A DNA stretch of 64,000 nucleotides. It comes from Aplectana chamaeleonis (taxonomy: Eukaryota; Nematoda; Chromadorea; Rhabditida; Cosmocercidae). The stretch is from the NCBI GenBank assembly GCA_029168955.1, contig JAPDOI010001715.1, forward strand, positions 86,075 to 150,074. The letters run 5' to 3'. Below the pieces are notes generated by a model. That model did no database searches. It had not been told where the DNA came from and saw nothing but the letters and a program-made list of their open reading frames with translations. Made by a program: the position numbers and the translations under genes. Positions 27,658 to 40,828 of this stretch are shown here, in pieces (positions within the stretch are counted from its first letter, which is position 1; every line of letters begins with the position of its first letter).

Positions 27658-30190
27658 TAAAAATTATTTTGGTACGCTGTCGACCCTCTCAAAAAAGTTG
27701 CGTGCCCCTCATAGTAAGGAAGACCTCGATGTGTCCCAGCAATAGAATATGATTAAAAAATGCTCCATTTTCTCAAAACCTTTCAAAATGCTTTAAAATA
27801 TGCTACATTAAATGTTTGAGAGCTTCGAAAAATGTTTTCTTCGATATCACAAAGAGTACGATGATATGCAGGTGTGGTAGGGTGGACCTAGAGAAAATTA
27901 CAGGCGACAACATTCAAAATTACTGCCGAATATTCGAAGAAATCACTGAAAAAGACAGAGTAATACTATCTAAAAAATCAGTATAATGAAGTAAAGAAAT
28001 AGAAGAGTAGAATTTAGTGTAAATCATCACGATAATTCTGTTAAGAATGAAAATATATGGACGCTCGATCGGTCAAACCCCTTCCAAACACCGCCAAACC
28101 TACCTCCTGGAGGTGGGTTGGAATCAGGGATGTGCAGCAATTGCCGTTTGCCGGTTGCCCATTACCGTTTGCCGGTCGTTTTCGGACGATTTTTGTCGAT
28201 TGTCGTTTGCCGTTTTTCCTCTCCCTTTTCGACAAATTTCGGCAAAAAGTGAGCGACAGATAACAAACGCGGCGTTCAGGACGCGCATGGTAAGCCCGAT
28301 AAGCTTTTTGCGACCGGTTCGAAAGGAGAGAGACAGGCTATACATACTTTAAAAACTCCAAGCCATTTGATGTAACTCGGGGCAATTAATGTTAGGCTCT
28401 TTGGGGCAAGAATCAACACCCTGAAAATTTTAGGAGAGGACATAAAGGGTTCAGGAAAAAGCACTGGATGGCACGATTTGTTTCAGATATTTGGTAACAA
28501 TCCATTTCTATTGAGATCATCTTACATCATAATAAACGGCTAGGAGTTGACCGGTACCCGTTGAGCGCAGATTACGCGGTACATAACTGGGAGCGCACAG
28601 AGCGGCGGAGAAGCATGTGGGACCCAACTGGAAGTGCGCCAAGCGTCGGGAAAAGTAAGTGGGACCGAACTAGAACGGTACCAGAAGCCAAGGAAAATGG
28701 GTAGGGCCCGACAGGGAACGTGCCAAGTGTCGGTAGCTAGCTAGGAGTGCGCAGAGCGCGGAGGAATGCGTGCAAGGCTTTGCTGAGAGTGCGTCACTGT
28801 CTTGGAGTGTAAGTAAGACTTCACTGGGAAACGAAAAGCTTAGTGTAAGAAATGCTGAACTTCATTGACAGTTTGTGGGCAGTATCGCCGAAAACATTCT
28901 TCTGTGTTGAAAGTTGGAGTTTTGAGTTCGAAGGGTCGGAGAGAGTGTAGACGGCGTGGGGAGCATCCATTACGATTAGATTCTTTGCTTGACCATAAAC
29001 TGGATGCACGGACTCGGAAGTGTTAAGTTGGGAGGAAGGGTGGCGTATAGTTTGGGAAGGAGGTGATTTGAGACAACCGCGGTTTTCAGGACTTGTATAT
29101 TAAGAAAAGCCTGAGAAACTACCCAATTGCATGTTTTTGAGTTTTGAGCGCGCAGATCAGGAGAATTTTATGAGTCGAAGGCAGCGTTCATACGTCGCGA
29201 GCAGGCGCTCCCACTGTTGTGCGCCTCTCGACGCTCCTCAACGCTGGAGCAGCCCGTGCCCGCAAATGAACACAGGCAAGCACTCTTTACCTCGTGTTGA
29301 TTCGATTGAAAACGTTTGATCGCCTGATCAACCGCTCGAGTCGGCGCAACGGCTGATGACTTCCCACGGTTTTGACTTCCGTGGTGGGATTATGGAATAC
29401 AAGGGCGGTAGTTTTGCTACAGGTTTAATGCCACCTGCTTTAGCGATGGAGCAGTGCTGCTTGCTTCGTGGGACTGTAGCAAGCGCGCGAGAGCGAGCGG
29501 GCGAAGGCTAGCAAGAAGGAACGCCTGTGAGCGGCTAGCGAATCGTGTTCCACCTATGGCCATCGAATTTGCGTAATCGCACGCTCTCGCCACGTATGGA
29601 CGGAGCAGAAGGGGGGAGGGTTGCAAATCTCGAGTGCTCGCCCTCTAAACTTTGATTGCACCATACTTAAAATTTGTGCGATGAATCTGAAACATGAAAC
29701 AATTGACTAGTATTTCGGAAAAGGTTGATATTAGAGAGCCTCTGAGAATTGCTATACTTTCACCAAACACCAGTGTTCAATACAGTACTCATTCCGGTAC
29801 TGATTTTTTATATCAGGTATTGTTCCAACGAAAAAAGTGTTCAACTTTTTGTAGTGTTATTGTAAAGCCACATCCACAAAGCCAAATCCTAGCTATTGAA
29901 ATACGAAGTGTGCATGAGAAAATAGTGTTTTTATCGATACTTTTAAAACATTTGTATGGTTTTCGTACAAGATTTTATTTATTTTGCCGTTTGTCGATTG
30001 CCGATTGTCGTTTGCCGGGCGTTTTTGAACAAATTTTGTCGATTTCCGTTTGCCGGATTTTCAAAATCGTTTGCCGCACATCCCTGGTTGGAATCCAACC
30101 CCTCCGTGGCCCAACCCAACCCCGTGGCGCGTATTCATGCATGCCGATTAGCGGTGTTACACTGTCCCAACCCTAACACAACCCAGCCGA
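27658..30190 (+). repeat. Dispersed repeat R1, copy 2 (split by a hAT-like element)
   Basis: 27658-28124 plus 30087-30190 align to 18305-18800. The break point GTTGGAAT is the 8-bp target duplication of the inserted element. Confidence 0.6.
28125..30086. mobile_element. hAT-like element with TTGCCG subterminal repeats
   Basis: Ends are CAGGGATGTGCAGCAATTGC and the complement of CAGGGATGTGCGGCAAACG. A perfect 8-bp duplication GTTGGAAT flanks it (28117-28124, 30087-30094). The subterminal regions are full of TTTGCCG/TTGCCGT motifs. The 18305-18800 copy is the empty site. No transposase found in the 1962 bp interior; a weak 160-codon ORF at 29694-30176 runs into the terminal repeats and is not a gene. 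Confidence 0.92.
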
Positions 30191-30656
30191 AAACGTACGT
30201 GCACGCCGCTCCGAACGAGTGTTGCCTATCAGGTCAACGCTTTGCCCGTGCCGTATTTCGCGCTGCTTTACGAATCGGCACAGCATGAGAGGGCGGGATC
30301 GGGAGGAAACTATCACGGTACCATCGCGGACCGCGAGTGTACTTCGGTACTAGCGCGGCACCCTTGGTAACGATCGCGGTAGCACCATGGTTTGAGCACA
30401 AGAGTGTCAACGGATGGGTCGGTCGGGTAACTATCGCGGGACGGACGCTGATCGCGGGAACTCTGCGGTAACAGCGCCAAAGATAGAAACTCTCAGAGCT
30501 GTTGAATATTATCATAATCGAAGGGACTCGTAACACAACTAATTTTGGAGCTGATTTTTTCTGCTTGAACTTTATGAATGAGGAAGAAACTTCGTTTGTA
30601 TCAAAGTTGGTAACAGCGAAGAAATTGAATTTTATCATTTATTTGAACCCTAGATA

Positions 30657-31436
30657 TACTGTGCTTCTCTGCGTAAAGTTCCGCTCCGCGATCGCGTATC
30701 GAGACGCTTCGCGGCCCACGCACTCGAGCCGGACAAGATTCCAGCGTCGCAGCCGATCAGCTCATTGTAGGTGTTTTTTTCGTCTTCTTTAATTTTCCGA
30801 GTTTCTTCTGTTACTTAACCCGTCCTTCTGTGTTTCTTCATATATTAAGGTGTTATAATATCTACATGCACACTAATTTTTCTCTCCAGATGCCGTCAGA
30901 ACAACTCCTAGGGCAGAAAAAATTTTCGAAGGGGGTGTAAATTTTTTATTCTCTTTTTTAGGATTCTGTTCTCATTTTGTTTTTTTAGCATTCAAATAAT
31001 TTTTATGAATGTTTGGTTTCATGATTCTCCTTTGTTTTTTCCAAGGATAGTTCCGGTTTAATCCCGAATTCGATCGATTTCGGAATAAAATCGGAACTAT
31101 CCTAGGGAACCAAACAATCATATAAAACACTGGAATGTAAGGAAGAAAAACAAAAAGAGAGATTTACAAAAATAAACGTGAAATACAAAATTAAATACCA
31201 CCGTGAATTTTTTCTCCCCTGGAAGTTGTTGCGGAAGCATCTGGAAGGAAAAAATTAATGTGCATGTAGATATAGCACTCTAATATATGAAGAAACACAG
31301 ATGGACGAGTTTAGTTACAGAAGAAACCAAGAAAATTGAAGAAAACGAAAAATAATTCAATCAGGTGATCGGCTGCGGCACTGGAATCTCGTCCGGCTCG
31401 ATTGCGGAGCGGAATTGGACTCAGGGAAGCACAGTA
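30657..31436. repeat. Long palindrome, TA-flanked
   Basis: Arms of about 380 bp are inverted around a centre near 31068 (CCGAATTCGATCGATTTCGG). Ends are CTGTGCTTC and complement next to TA. Both arms carry CTCTCCAG or CTTCCAG followed by ATGC, so they look like mirrored splice acceptors. The structure could transcribe into a long hairpin. Confidence 0.7.
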
Positions 31437-31628
31437 CACCAACGGAATGAAACCGTTTTGCGATAATATTGCCTCAGCTTGCTGCGGGGATTTGGGACTC
31501 ACACAATTTTGCGTATCCTCTGGTTCGGGGTTGAATTTATTGTGTGCCATTGCGGACTCGCGGCGCATTGCTTTCATACGAGCTTCCTCGTCCGCCCTCT
31601 TCAAATGATCATGTAAGTTTTTCTTCAT
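31311..31628 (-). CDS. Small charged ORF of unknown origin, possible captured exon
   Basis: The minus-strand ORF starts MKKNLHDHLKRADEEARMKA and has a protein-like, highly charged N-terminal half (about 75 residues). Its last third runs into the palindrome at 30657-31436, so that part is probably not coding. A diverged inverted copy lies at about 32220-32335 on the plus strand and shares the 23 bp encoding FNPEPEDT. It is therefore more likely part of a fold-back element carrying a gene fragment than a stand-alone gene. I do not recognise the family. Confidence 0.22.
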   Translation of the reverse strand: MKKNLHDHLKRADEEARMKAMRRESAMAHNKFNPEPEDTQNCVSPKSPQQAEAILSQNGFIPLVYCASLSPIPLRNRAGRDSSAAADHLIELFFVFFNFLGFFCN

Positions 31629-32340
31629 TTTGCATAGTGTCTCTTGTCTCTCACGTGTTTTCTAACATTTGTTGGTTTTTAAATGCTATACGTGTTTTAT
31701 AACGATCGTTTTTTATTTTCAGGATAAGCGGGAATTGCCGGCGTTCGAGTCGTCAACAAAAAAAAATCGGACATGACCCATATTCATGAAAAGGTTTCAG
31801 GAAAAGTCAAACAACAAATACAAACATCATCCAAACAGTTTGTTTTGTTGTTAACATCAAAGAAACAGTTTAAACAAAAAATATTAAAAAAAACGTCTAC
31901 TGAGGGTTTTTTTTTGGAGATCCGGGCCAGCCAAACAATAAAAACAATCGTGAAAAGATTCACGATTAATGAAGAACTTGCTAGAAAAGTCAAAAGTCAG
32001 TAACGTACACTAAATACAGGTTCTAATCAGGTAAAACAACGAAATAATAAAAAACATTGAAATTTGGGGGTTCCTAATCGTTGCCGACGATTCCCGCTAT
32101 CCCTGAAATAATAGATTTGCAGTCGGTCGTAACATAACAAACCTAGCATTCAGGGACTTGAAACTGTTGAAAAAAACGCAAGAAGTAAGAAAAACCGGGG
32201 AAAATTGAGCAAACCCCATGTCATCACCTTATGAGGGGGTGGCGCTGAAGCTCGTAAGAAACGGATGCGTAGCGTGCCCGCAACGCGAGTACGCAATAAC
32301 ACACACTAGATTCAACCCCGAACCAGAGGATACATGACGC
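31500..32340. repeat. Imperfect inverted repeat around 31920
   Basis: 31510-31640 and 32215-32335 are inverted relatives, with TTCAACCCCGAACCAGAGG on both strands. Inside lies a weaker pair, GATAAGCGGGAATTG near 31722 and its complement near 32095. AT-rich loop between them. Confidence 0.45.
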
Positions 32341-32402
32341 TATAATACAGATCCAGAATTCCAGGGCATTTCAAGGCGCTATTAGGGATGTGGGGGGCAC
32401 TG

Positions 32403-33033
32403 ACAAGACGTTGAAGCTAGGACTTTTTCAGGCGCCACCGTCTACCGTTACAGGTAATCGTGGCGGGACCGCTTCGCCATCAATTGGCAGCAAGCCGAGA
32501 GAGCGAAGCGAATGCTCCAGAAAACGACTTGCGACAGCGAACACGGGTGTTTGGGCCCCTTTTCTGTTTGTCAGCAGTTCATTAGTTAGTCAGATTTCGA
32601 TAAATCGAATATACCATAAGTATAAGGCTGCAATATGGACTTAAACAGGTTAGTGCCCTTATTGTAAACTTATTTAGCAAAAAAAGTGATAACAAACTGG
32701 TGCTCAGCATCGAAGAATACTTTTCTGAGCGAATTTCCTGTTAATTTAGGGTCACAGGCGTTAACATCCTTATGCATCGACACACAATTGCCCGTAGATC
32801 AGTGTAAGAAACTCGAATTCATGTTAGGTACCTGCCAAGGAGAAGTTTTAGGCAAGCTATGTCATTCTCAATCAACAGAACAGGTCTGCAAGACCCTGAC
32901 TTTGCATTCGCGGCAGTTCGCTGCTCTTTGCTGTGTCTTAGCTTGCTGCCAGTGAATTTTCAGGTGGTCCCGAAACGATTGTCTGTAACGGTAGACGATG
33001 ACGCCTGAAAAAGTCCTAGCTTTGACGTCTTGT
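32403..33033. mobile_element. Inverted-repeat element (MITE-like)
   Basis: Terminal inverted repeats of about 50 bp: ACAAGACGTTGAAGCTAGG...CTTTTTCAGGCG and its complement. No clear target duplication and no transposase. Confidence 0.6.
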
Positions 33034-33290
33034 GGCAGGGTCTGCGGGGTTGTGAAATTTTTAAACAGGAGGTGGGTCGGAAAATTTTTGACCCGAAATG
33101 GAAGGCTAGGGGATAGCAAAATTTCGGACCAAGAATAAAAATTTCTACAAGTCCAAAAAATAGAAATCACTTCCCACCATCGAAAAAGTTCAACAGTTTT
33201 TCAGCAAAAAGTTGCGAAAATCACACCTCGGGGGTTGCAAAAATTTTTTTTTTTGGAAAAAAATTGTTGGCCAGGAGGGGATCGTTCCGA

Positions 33291-33508
33291 TTTCGGAAGA
33301 ATTACACAACGCTCTGCTTGACCCTGTAGACAGGCCCCGCAGCCGCCCATTCCGAAGTTCTGCGTCGTGTATAACTGCTCGGTAAAGCTTTAGATCGCGT
33401 TTTCAAGGGCAACTGTTTCTTTTAGTGCATAAGCGCGGTGAGACTCAGCTATTTCGCGGCGGGGCCTATCTTCAGGGTCAAGCGGAGCGTTGTGTAATTT
33501 TCCGAAAC
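33291..33508. mobile_element. Short MITE with about 48-bp terminal inverted repeats
   Basis: CGGAAGAATTACACAACGCT at 33293 is matched in reverse by AGCGTTGTGTAATTTTCCG ending about 33507. The arms also share CTTGACCCTG and AGGCCCCGC. Superfamily not assignable. Confidence 0.6.
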
Positions 33509-33700
33509 AATCATTACGCGGCAAGCAGGCATTTCGCGGCCATTTCGCGGCGAGCATTATTTGGCGGCTTTTTCGCGGCCACCATTATTTAGCGGCTATT
33601 TCGCGGCGAGAATCATCTGGCGGCTATTGCACGGCTATTACGCGGCAAGCAGGCATTTGGCGGCTATTTCGCGGCTATTTCTCGGTCAAAACTCTTGGAG
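33509..33700. repeat. Irregular TTTCGCGGC tandem motif cluster
   Basis: The phrase ATTTCGCGGC, with variants TTTGGCGGCT and TTACGCGGCAAG, recurs about 13 times, and GGCAAGCAGGCATTT occurs twice. No fixed period. Confidence 0.6.
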
Positions 33701-35690
33701 TACGGGCTGTCTCATGCCCACCCTACGCTGATTCGTATCGTGCACGAGTTTGCGAGGGTTGTTCAGCACAGGCCTCGGTCAATAGTGAATGTGAGTGTCT
33801 CCAAAAACATTTCTTGACACAAAATTTCTTTATACCTTTAACAGGAATTGATTTTCACTCGGTTTCGTGACTGTAGAGATTTGAATTTGGCGTGATAATC
33901 TGTTTCTCTCGTTTCTAAAGACGAGTTATTTATTTATTTACTCAATACGCTACATAAGGTAGACGTGAAAAAAAACGGGCGTAGAGTATGATACACCAGA
34001 AAAACAATTTTAAAAGTTACCACGCAAGAGAAATACTCGTACCTTTGCATTTGAAAGAAGCAAAAGATCGGGATACATAATCCGTACCTAAATTTAAGGA
34101 GGCGAATACTGAACTAGCCTAACATGTAAAACTGTTCAATCTGAGATTAGTTTTGAGGACCCCATAACGAATTTTCTCCGAGTTTCCACGTGTAGAATCA
34201 TGAATTTCTTGCTAGAAAAAGTTATATCCACATATTCCAAGAATAAAGTTTTCCTCAAAATATTCTTGAGTGGCTGAAATTCGCACCGCTTAGAGGAATG
34301 TCCAGGGTTAAACGAAATTCAAATATCAGAGTATTCATCGTTTATTGATCTTCCTGTAAATGGTGATTTCTTCTCTCTCAAAAAACAACGATTTTTGAAT
34401 TTCTTGAACATTTTTTCTTATTTCTAAATCATTGTCGTGAACATTTTTCGGAAGAGCTCAAATAATTAATTTCATTGGAAAGTTGTTTTTTCGTTTTTGA
34501 ATTCTATGAGCATTGTGCTTTTCGTGAAGAAAAGGTACTCTCCATTTCGCTTGATTTTTGGCAAACCATCGCCGCTGAGCATTTGAAAAATACAAGTCTT
34601 TGCTCAAAACCAAAACAATTGGTTTCTCTACGGAAAATACGAGTAAAGCTTGAGCTCATGGAAACGCATTTAGGAGTGAGAAGGTGATTTTTTACAATTT
34701 CCGATTAACACCTTCCAAATTTTAGGAAAGGCAAATTGTTGCAAATCTGGAAGAACACAATCATTATAGAAGAGCCGAACGCCTCTCGAGATTTTGGCCG
34801 GTTGCACACGACCACCGTCTGATGGGAATGACGACTCATCCCTTTTTCCACAACAATTCATCAGTTTTTTTAGCCGAGCTGAACTGTTCGAATTACTCGC
34901 AAGCAACTACTTTTCTCGAAAGTGCCATTTTAAATTGACATTTTCTTCGGAGTGAAACTGCGTTTGATTTATAATCAGTACAATACCAAAAGTTTTTTTG
35001 AGGACTCGTTCCAACGAAAATGTGAATCTTGCATAAAAGTACCAGGTTTGAGAGGTCGCGCGCTGATGAACGTGAGCTTTCCGCGCAATTCAATGGCTTC
35101 CACCGCGCGTCGTTTAGCCGGAAATTGAGTCATAGAAAGGCGACCAATTGGAGAAGGAATGGAAGTGTTGAAAAATGGCTTCGAGCAGTTGACAGTTAGT
35201 AGCGCCAGGTCGCGGCGATTTGGCAATTGGGTTGCAGCGTGTCCTGGTCGACGGCGACCGGGTGGCGCCTGGTCTTCAACTCGAAGATTAACTGGCATTG
35301 AATTGACAAACTTTTGCTGCAGATTTCCGTGTATAAAATTCCCGGGAAAGAGCAAATAACAGGACTGTCGAAAAAGTGCACACCTGGGAAGGTGAGCGAA
35401 AATCATTCAGATGCACTCACTGATCCAGAAATTTGGAAACACCAGCAATGTCGGAAATAACAGCTACGAACGAGCACAAAAAGACCTGTGCGGCCCTAAA
35501 CCTGAGCGTTTCGCTCACGGCACCGCCCATTCCTTTCAACCGGTACCGATCCGTAAACTACTTAAAACCCGGCTTTAGGGGTAACAACATACATCCAGGA
35601 GGTTAAAATCCACTCCGCTCAACAAAACTTACCCCATTTGGTAATCGATTGCCTTCTTATAGTCGGGTTTCCAGTCATGCGTGGACATGT
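33701..35690. other. Intergenic, nothing recognised
   Basis: Two kilobases with only short shadow ORFs. No repeats, RNA genes or protein motifs that I can support. Confidence 0.4.
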
Positions 35691-35699
35691 TCATGTTCT

Positions 35700-38220
35700 T
35701 AAAAGGGGGTGGGAGTGCGCAGGACGCCGTAGAAAATGTGACGGGACCCCAGTGGGGTGCGCAGGACCACGCAGAAGGTGTGCGGAACCCTAGAAGGAGT
35801 GCGCAGGACGCGGTAGAAAGTGTGCGGGACCTCAGTGGGAGTGCGCAGGACGCCACAGAAAGTGGGCGGGAGCACAGGGGGAGTGCGAAGGACCCCGCAG
35901 AAAGTGTGCGGAACCCTAGTAGGAATGCGCAGGACGCCGTAGAAAGCGTGTGGGATCACAGTGGGAGTGCGCAGGACGCCACTGAAGATGTACGGCACCC
36001 CAGTGGTAATGCGCAGGACGTCGCAGAAAGTATGCGGGCCCTAGTGGAAGAGCGCTGGACTCCGCAGGAAGTGTGCGGGACCTCAGTGGGAGTGCACAAG
36101 ACCCCGCAGAAAGTGTGCGGAACCCTAGTATTAGTGCGCAGGACGCCGTAGAAAGTGTGCGGGATTACAGTGGGAGTGCGCAGGACGCCGTAGAAAATGT
36201 GACGGGACCCCAGTGGGGTGCGCAGGACCACGCAGAAGGTGTGCGGAACCCTAGTAGGAGTGCGCAGGACCCCGTAGAAAGTGTGCGGGATCTCAGTGGG
36301 AGTGCGCAGGAAGCCGTAGAAAGTGTGCGGGAGCACAGTGGGAGTGCGCAAGACCCCGCAGAAAGTGTGCGGAACCCTAGTATGAGTGCGCAGGACGCCG
36401 TAGAAAGTGTGCGGGAGCACAGTGGGAGTGCGCAGGACGCCGTAGAAAGTGTTCTGTACCCCAGTTGTAGTGCGCAGGACCCCGTAGAAAGTGTGCGGGA
36501 CCTCAGTGGGAGTGCGCAGGACGCCGTAGAAAGTGTTCGGTACCCCAGTGGTAGTGCGCAGGACCCCGTAGAAAGTGTGCGGAACCCTAGGAGGAGTGCG
36601 CAGGACGCGGTAGAAAGTGTGCGGGACCACAGTGGGAGTGCGCAGGACGCCACAGAAAGTGTGCGGGACCTCAGTGGGAGTGCGCAGGAAGCCGTAGAAA
36701 GTGTGCGGGAACACAGTCGGAGTGCGCAGGACCTCGCAGAAAGTGTGCGGAATCCTAGTAGGAGTGCGCAGGACGCCGTAGAAAGTGTTCGGTACCCCAG
36801 TGGTAGTGCGCAGGACGCCGTAGAAAGTGTGCGGGACCACAGTGGGAGTGCGCAGGACGCCACAGAAGGTGTGCGGGACCTCGGTGGGAGTGCGCAGGAA
36901 GCCGTAGAAAGTGTGCGGGTAACACAGTGGTAGTGCGCAGGACCTCGCAGAAAGTGTGCGGAACCCTAGTAGGAGTGCGCAGGACGCCGTAGAAAGTGTT
37001 CGGTACCCCAGTGGTAGTGCGCAGGAAGCCGTAGAAAGTGTGCGGGAGCACAGTGGGAGTGCGCAAGACCCCGCAGAAAGTGGGCGGGACCCTAGTATGC
37101 GGGCGCAGGACGCCGGAGAAAGTGTGCGGGAGCACAGTGGGAGTGCGCAGGACGCCGTAGAAAGTGTGCGGGACCACAGTGGGAGTGCGCAGGACGCCAC
37201 AGAAAGTGTGCGGGACCTCAGTGGGAGTGCGCAGGAAGCCGTAGAAAGTGTGCGGGAACACAGTCGGAGTGCGCAGGACCTCGCAGAAAGTGTGCGGAAC
37301 CCTAGTAGGAGTGCGCAGGACGCCGTAGAAAGTGTTCGGTACCCCAGTGGTAGTGCGCAGGACCCCGTAGAAAGTGTGCGGGAGCACAGTGGCAGTCCGC
37401 AGGACCCCGAAGAAGGTGTGCGGAACCCTAGTAGGAGTGCGCAGGACCCCGTAGAAAGTGTGCGGGACCTCAGTGGGAGTGCACAGGACGCCGTAGAAAA
37501 TGTGCGGGAGCACAGTGGGAGTGCGCAGGACCCCGCAGAAACTGTGCGGAACCCTAGTATGAGTGCGCAGGACGCCGTAGAAAGTGTGTGAGAGCGCAGT
37601 GTGAGTGCGCAGGACCCGCAGAAAGTATGCGGGACCTCGGTGTGAGTGCACAGGAAGCCGTAGAAAGTGTGCGGGGAGCACACTCGGAGTGCGCAGGACC
37701 CCGCGGAAAGTGTGCGGAACCCTGGTAGAAGTGCGCAGGACGCCGTGAAAGTGTTCTGTACCCCAGTGGTAGTGCGCAGGACCCCGTAGAAAGTGTGCGG
37801 GACCTCAGTGGGAGTGCGCAGGACGCCGTAGAAAGTGTTCGGTACCCCAGTGGTAGTGCGCAGGACCCCGTAGAAAGTGTGCGGAACCCTAGGAGGAGTG
37901 CGCAGGACGCGGTAGAAAGTGTGCGGGACCACAGTGGGAGTGCGCAGGACGCCACAGAAAGTGTGCGGGACCTCAGTGGGAGGGCGCAGGAAGCCGGAGA
38001 AAGTGTGCGGGAGCACAGTCAGGAGTGCGCAGGACCCGCAGAAAGTGTGCGGAACCCTGGTAGGAGTGCGCAGGACGCCGTAGAAAGTGTTCGGTACCCC
38101 GGTGGTAGTGCGCAGGACCCCGTAGAAAGTGTGCAGGACCTCAGTGGAAGTGCGCAGGACGCCGTAGAAAATGTGACGGGACCCCAGCGGAAGCGCGAAA
38201 GACGCCGTGAACAAAGTGCG
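35700..38220. repeat. 42-bp minisatellite, about 60 copies (array 1)
   Basis: Units of the type GTGCGCAGGACGCCGTAGAA + AGTGTGCGGGACCACAGTGG + GA repeat head to tail. Because 42 is a multiple of 3, frames stay open on both strands. Minus gives a 762-codon ORF with a GVLRTPTVLPHTFY-type 14-residue repeat, and plus gives SAQDAVESVRDHSG. Two other minus frames are also long, so the ORFs are a by-product of the period. The same unit, inverted, makes arrays 2 and 3 (44230-45090, 46340-48295). Confidence 0.92.
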
Positions 38221-38424
38221 GGACCTGCATAAGTAGGAAAGCAAGGGTGGTTTTTACGGTTGCGGGTCAGATTTTTTAGGATTCATAGCCGTGCGGTAAC
38301 GCCGATCGGTTCCGATTTCATTATTCACCGAAGGCAAAAGCTGTCATCAGAGGTTTTGCTCTTCAAAATGGAAATCTCTAAGCAAAAATCAGGTCAGAAA
38401 GGGAACCCTTAGGAAAAAAATACG

Positions 38425-39085
38425 AAACTTCCTGAAAGTTCGGCTTCTAGCAAATGTAATGATTCGGCAATGTTAAAATTACAAGTAATATAGAAGTTGA
38501 GAAAATTTTTAAAAACGTCGTGAAATATCTCTAAAAATGATTTGGCATAAAATTACCTGAAGTAATGGAAAAAGCTGGGAATGTAGTTAAATGACCAACA
38601 TCGGATTTGGCCTTCAATCATAGGCCAACTTCTGATAAGTGGTGGCCGACGAGGGAAAGGATTTTACGGGCTTGTCCGTTAAACTTATCAAAGCTAAAAC
38701 AAGCCGTTAAAACGGGAGCCCGAAAATAATTCATTGAAGTTGCAATACGGAAATCAGCATAGGTCAAGCTGTGTGAACGTAACGCTCAAATCCGATGCGC
38801 GCTTAAATTAGCTTCTGATAAGTTTAACGGAGAAGCTTGTAAAATCCTATCCCTCGTCTGTCACTACTTATCAAAAGTTGGCCCATGATTGAAGGCCAAA
38901 TCCCATGTTGGTCATTTAATTACAATCCCGGTTTTCTCATTACTTCAGGTTATTTTGCACTTAAATCATTTTCTAATATATTTCAAGACGTTTTTAAAAA
39001 TTTTCTCAACTTCTATAATACTAGTAATTTTAACATTTGCCAAATAATTACACTTGCCTGGAGCCAAACTTTTAGAAATTCGTTT
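38425..39085. repeat. Palindromic fold-back element, divergent copy
   Basis: Arms of about 320 bp are inverted around 38755 (for example ATAAGTTTAACGGA against TCCGTTAAACTTAT). The start CTTCCTGAAAGTTCGGCTTC resembles the starts of the palindromes at 43481 and 45670, so this is a third, older family member. It follows array 1 at about 200 bp. Confidence 0.65.
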
Positions 39086-40828
39086 TACGAAGTGACTAAA
39101 CCCGTAATAGGAAGTAAGCAATGCAGACAAAGGAGCGACCAGAATGAGTGGTGAGAGGGAAGGGACCGAAGGCCCCGACAAATTTCGTCTAGAGGTGGCA
39201 TGGAAGAGGTCGCGGAATGCGCGCTTTACCTCGAATGGCATGAAAATAGCCCACTTTGACCATAGAATTATAGAGGCTGGTTGAGCTGTGTTTAACGCCA
39301 CTGCGGGCCCACCACGTGCATTAAACTTGGTCCAAATAAAATTCATCTCAAATATCCGACTTTTCCACTAGAGTCGGATATCGCTTTTTTTCGAATATTC
39401 GACTTTTCGACTATAATCGGATATTTTGCTTTTTCGCATAATCAATTTTTCGAATAAGAAGTCGACTTTTTATCCGACTGAAACAGTCGGGTACTCATCC
39501 GAATATTGGATTCGGAACAAGTGTAAAGTGTATCCTCTGTAAAAATTGTAATTGCCGTCACTCATTCCGCGAGCCGCGCGCGTGATGCTGCTCCCTCCGT
39601 CTGTCATGTGCTCTCTCACACTCTCTAACCACCACTACGCACCAGCACGCGTAGAAATCATGAGAATTTCGCGGTTTCACAGCCTCCGTAACGGACACGA
39701 TGCTCACAGAGTTGCGTGTCTGAGGTGCTCCTGTCTGCAGTATCTCCCCGAATATTTCTTAGGGCTATGCTAAAGGTGAAGCTTTCCCTGTGGCCTGTAG
39801 AAAGACCCTTAATGCCACACAGATTTCTTGCGGAACCGACGTTTTATTGCGTTTTTTTTTTGGCACGAAGCTCCGCATCGCCATAAGAGCCTTGTTATAC
39901 TTCGGCGTTTCTCTGCCGCTGACTCCTGCGACACGCCTGCAATTTTTGAGATATCGAGGTTGACCAATAGCAGACCTGTGGCTGTGATCCGCGGCGTCGA
40001 AACGTAGATGTATGACCAGAGCCTAACTCACTTCAGCATCGGTGAACTGAATTTTTAAGAGAATTTCCGTGTTCCCTCAGTGAGGCGACTGGAATGGAAT
40101 GTGGAAGTGGTCGTTTTCACTAGGCATTTCGTCAAAATATGTATGTAATTCCTTGGGGAAGTTCTATTTGTGTTTTGAGGTGAAGTGAGCAAGTGCTGGA
40201 GCCACACCTACTTTTTTGTCACACTGTTGTGTTGACATTGTTTTACAAGTCCAAATCGGCCTCAAAACTGAAATCGGAGCACTTTTGAAGCGAGGTATAG
40301 CAACGCGGCGCTTTGTGTGCGCAGAAAACGCCGCAAAACACCGTTTCTGCGAGAAATAAGCGTCAGCGCATACATATTGTATACCCTCTATAAAACGGCG
40401 TAATTCCCACATCATTGAAGGCGCGAGCGGCGCGCGCGACGCCTCGGCCTCCGTCTGCCCCACGCTCTCTCACTGTCTCTACCTTCCGCTCCACACCAGC
40501 ACGCGTAGGAACCAAGTGAATTTCACCGTTTTATAGCCTGTACCAGGGCTCTGCATTTTAATGTTAGCGTGTTAACGCACTAACAGGTTAGCGCGGCTTC
40601 TCTTTCGCAAATTGTCGATTAACGCTCAACGAAAAAGTACTAAAAATCACGTTAATCAGGGTTCGTTAATTACGGTGGAATTACGGCACTGAATGATCTG
40701 CTTCAAAGGCAAATTTCAGAATTGTGGCCGTGCACGTCGCTTCGGCTTCTGGCGCGGTAAATTTTCCACTTGTTGTGAAATACATCGCTGACGTCAATGC
40801 TCCCCGGTCAATTGTTTATCTACCTTAA
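39086..40828. other. Intergenic with diverged repeats
   Basis: 39345-39500 is a cluster of CGGATAT / TCGACTTTT motifs like the subterminal arrays of the hAT-like elements. 39560-39680 and 40420-40530 are diverged copies of one another (CACCAGCACGCGTAGAA). 40555-40680 begins CAGGGCTCTGC and is rich in TTAACG, like 50290-50406. No gene seen. Confidence 0.4.

Noticed and set aside
35700..38220. CRISPR array
   Set aside because: Units are contiguous 42-bp repeats with no unique spacers, in a nematode genome.
35956..38244. 762-codon minus-strand ORF with 14-residue repeats (and a plus-strand 286-codon one)
   Set aside because: It lies wholly in the 42-bp minisatellite. A period divisible by three keeps several frames open on both strands, so length is not evidence of coding.
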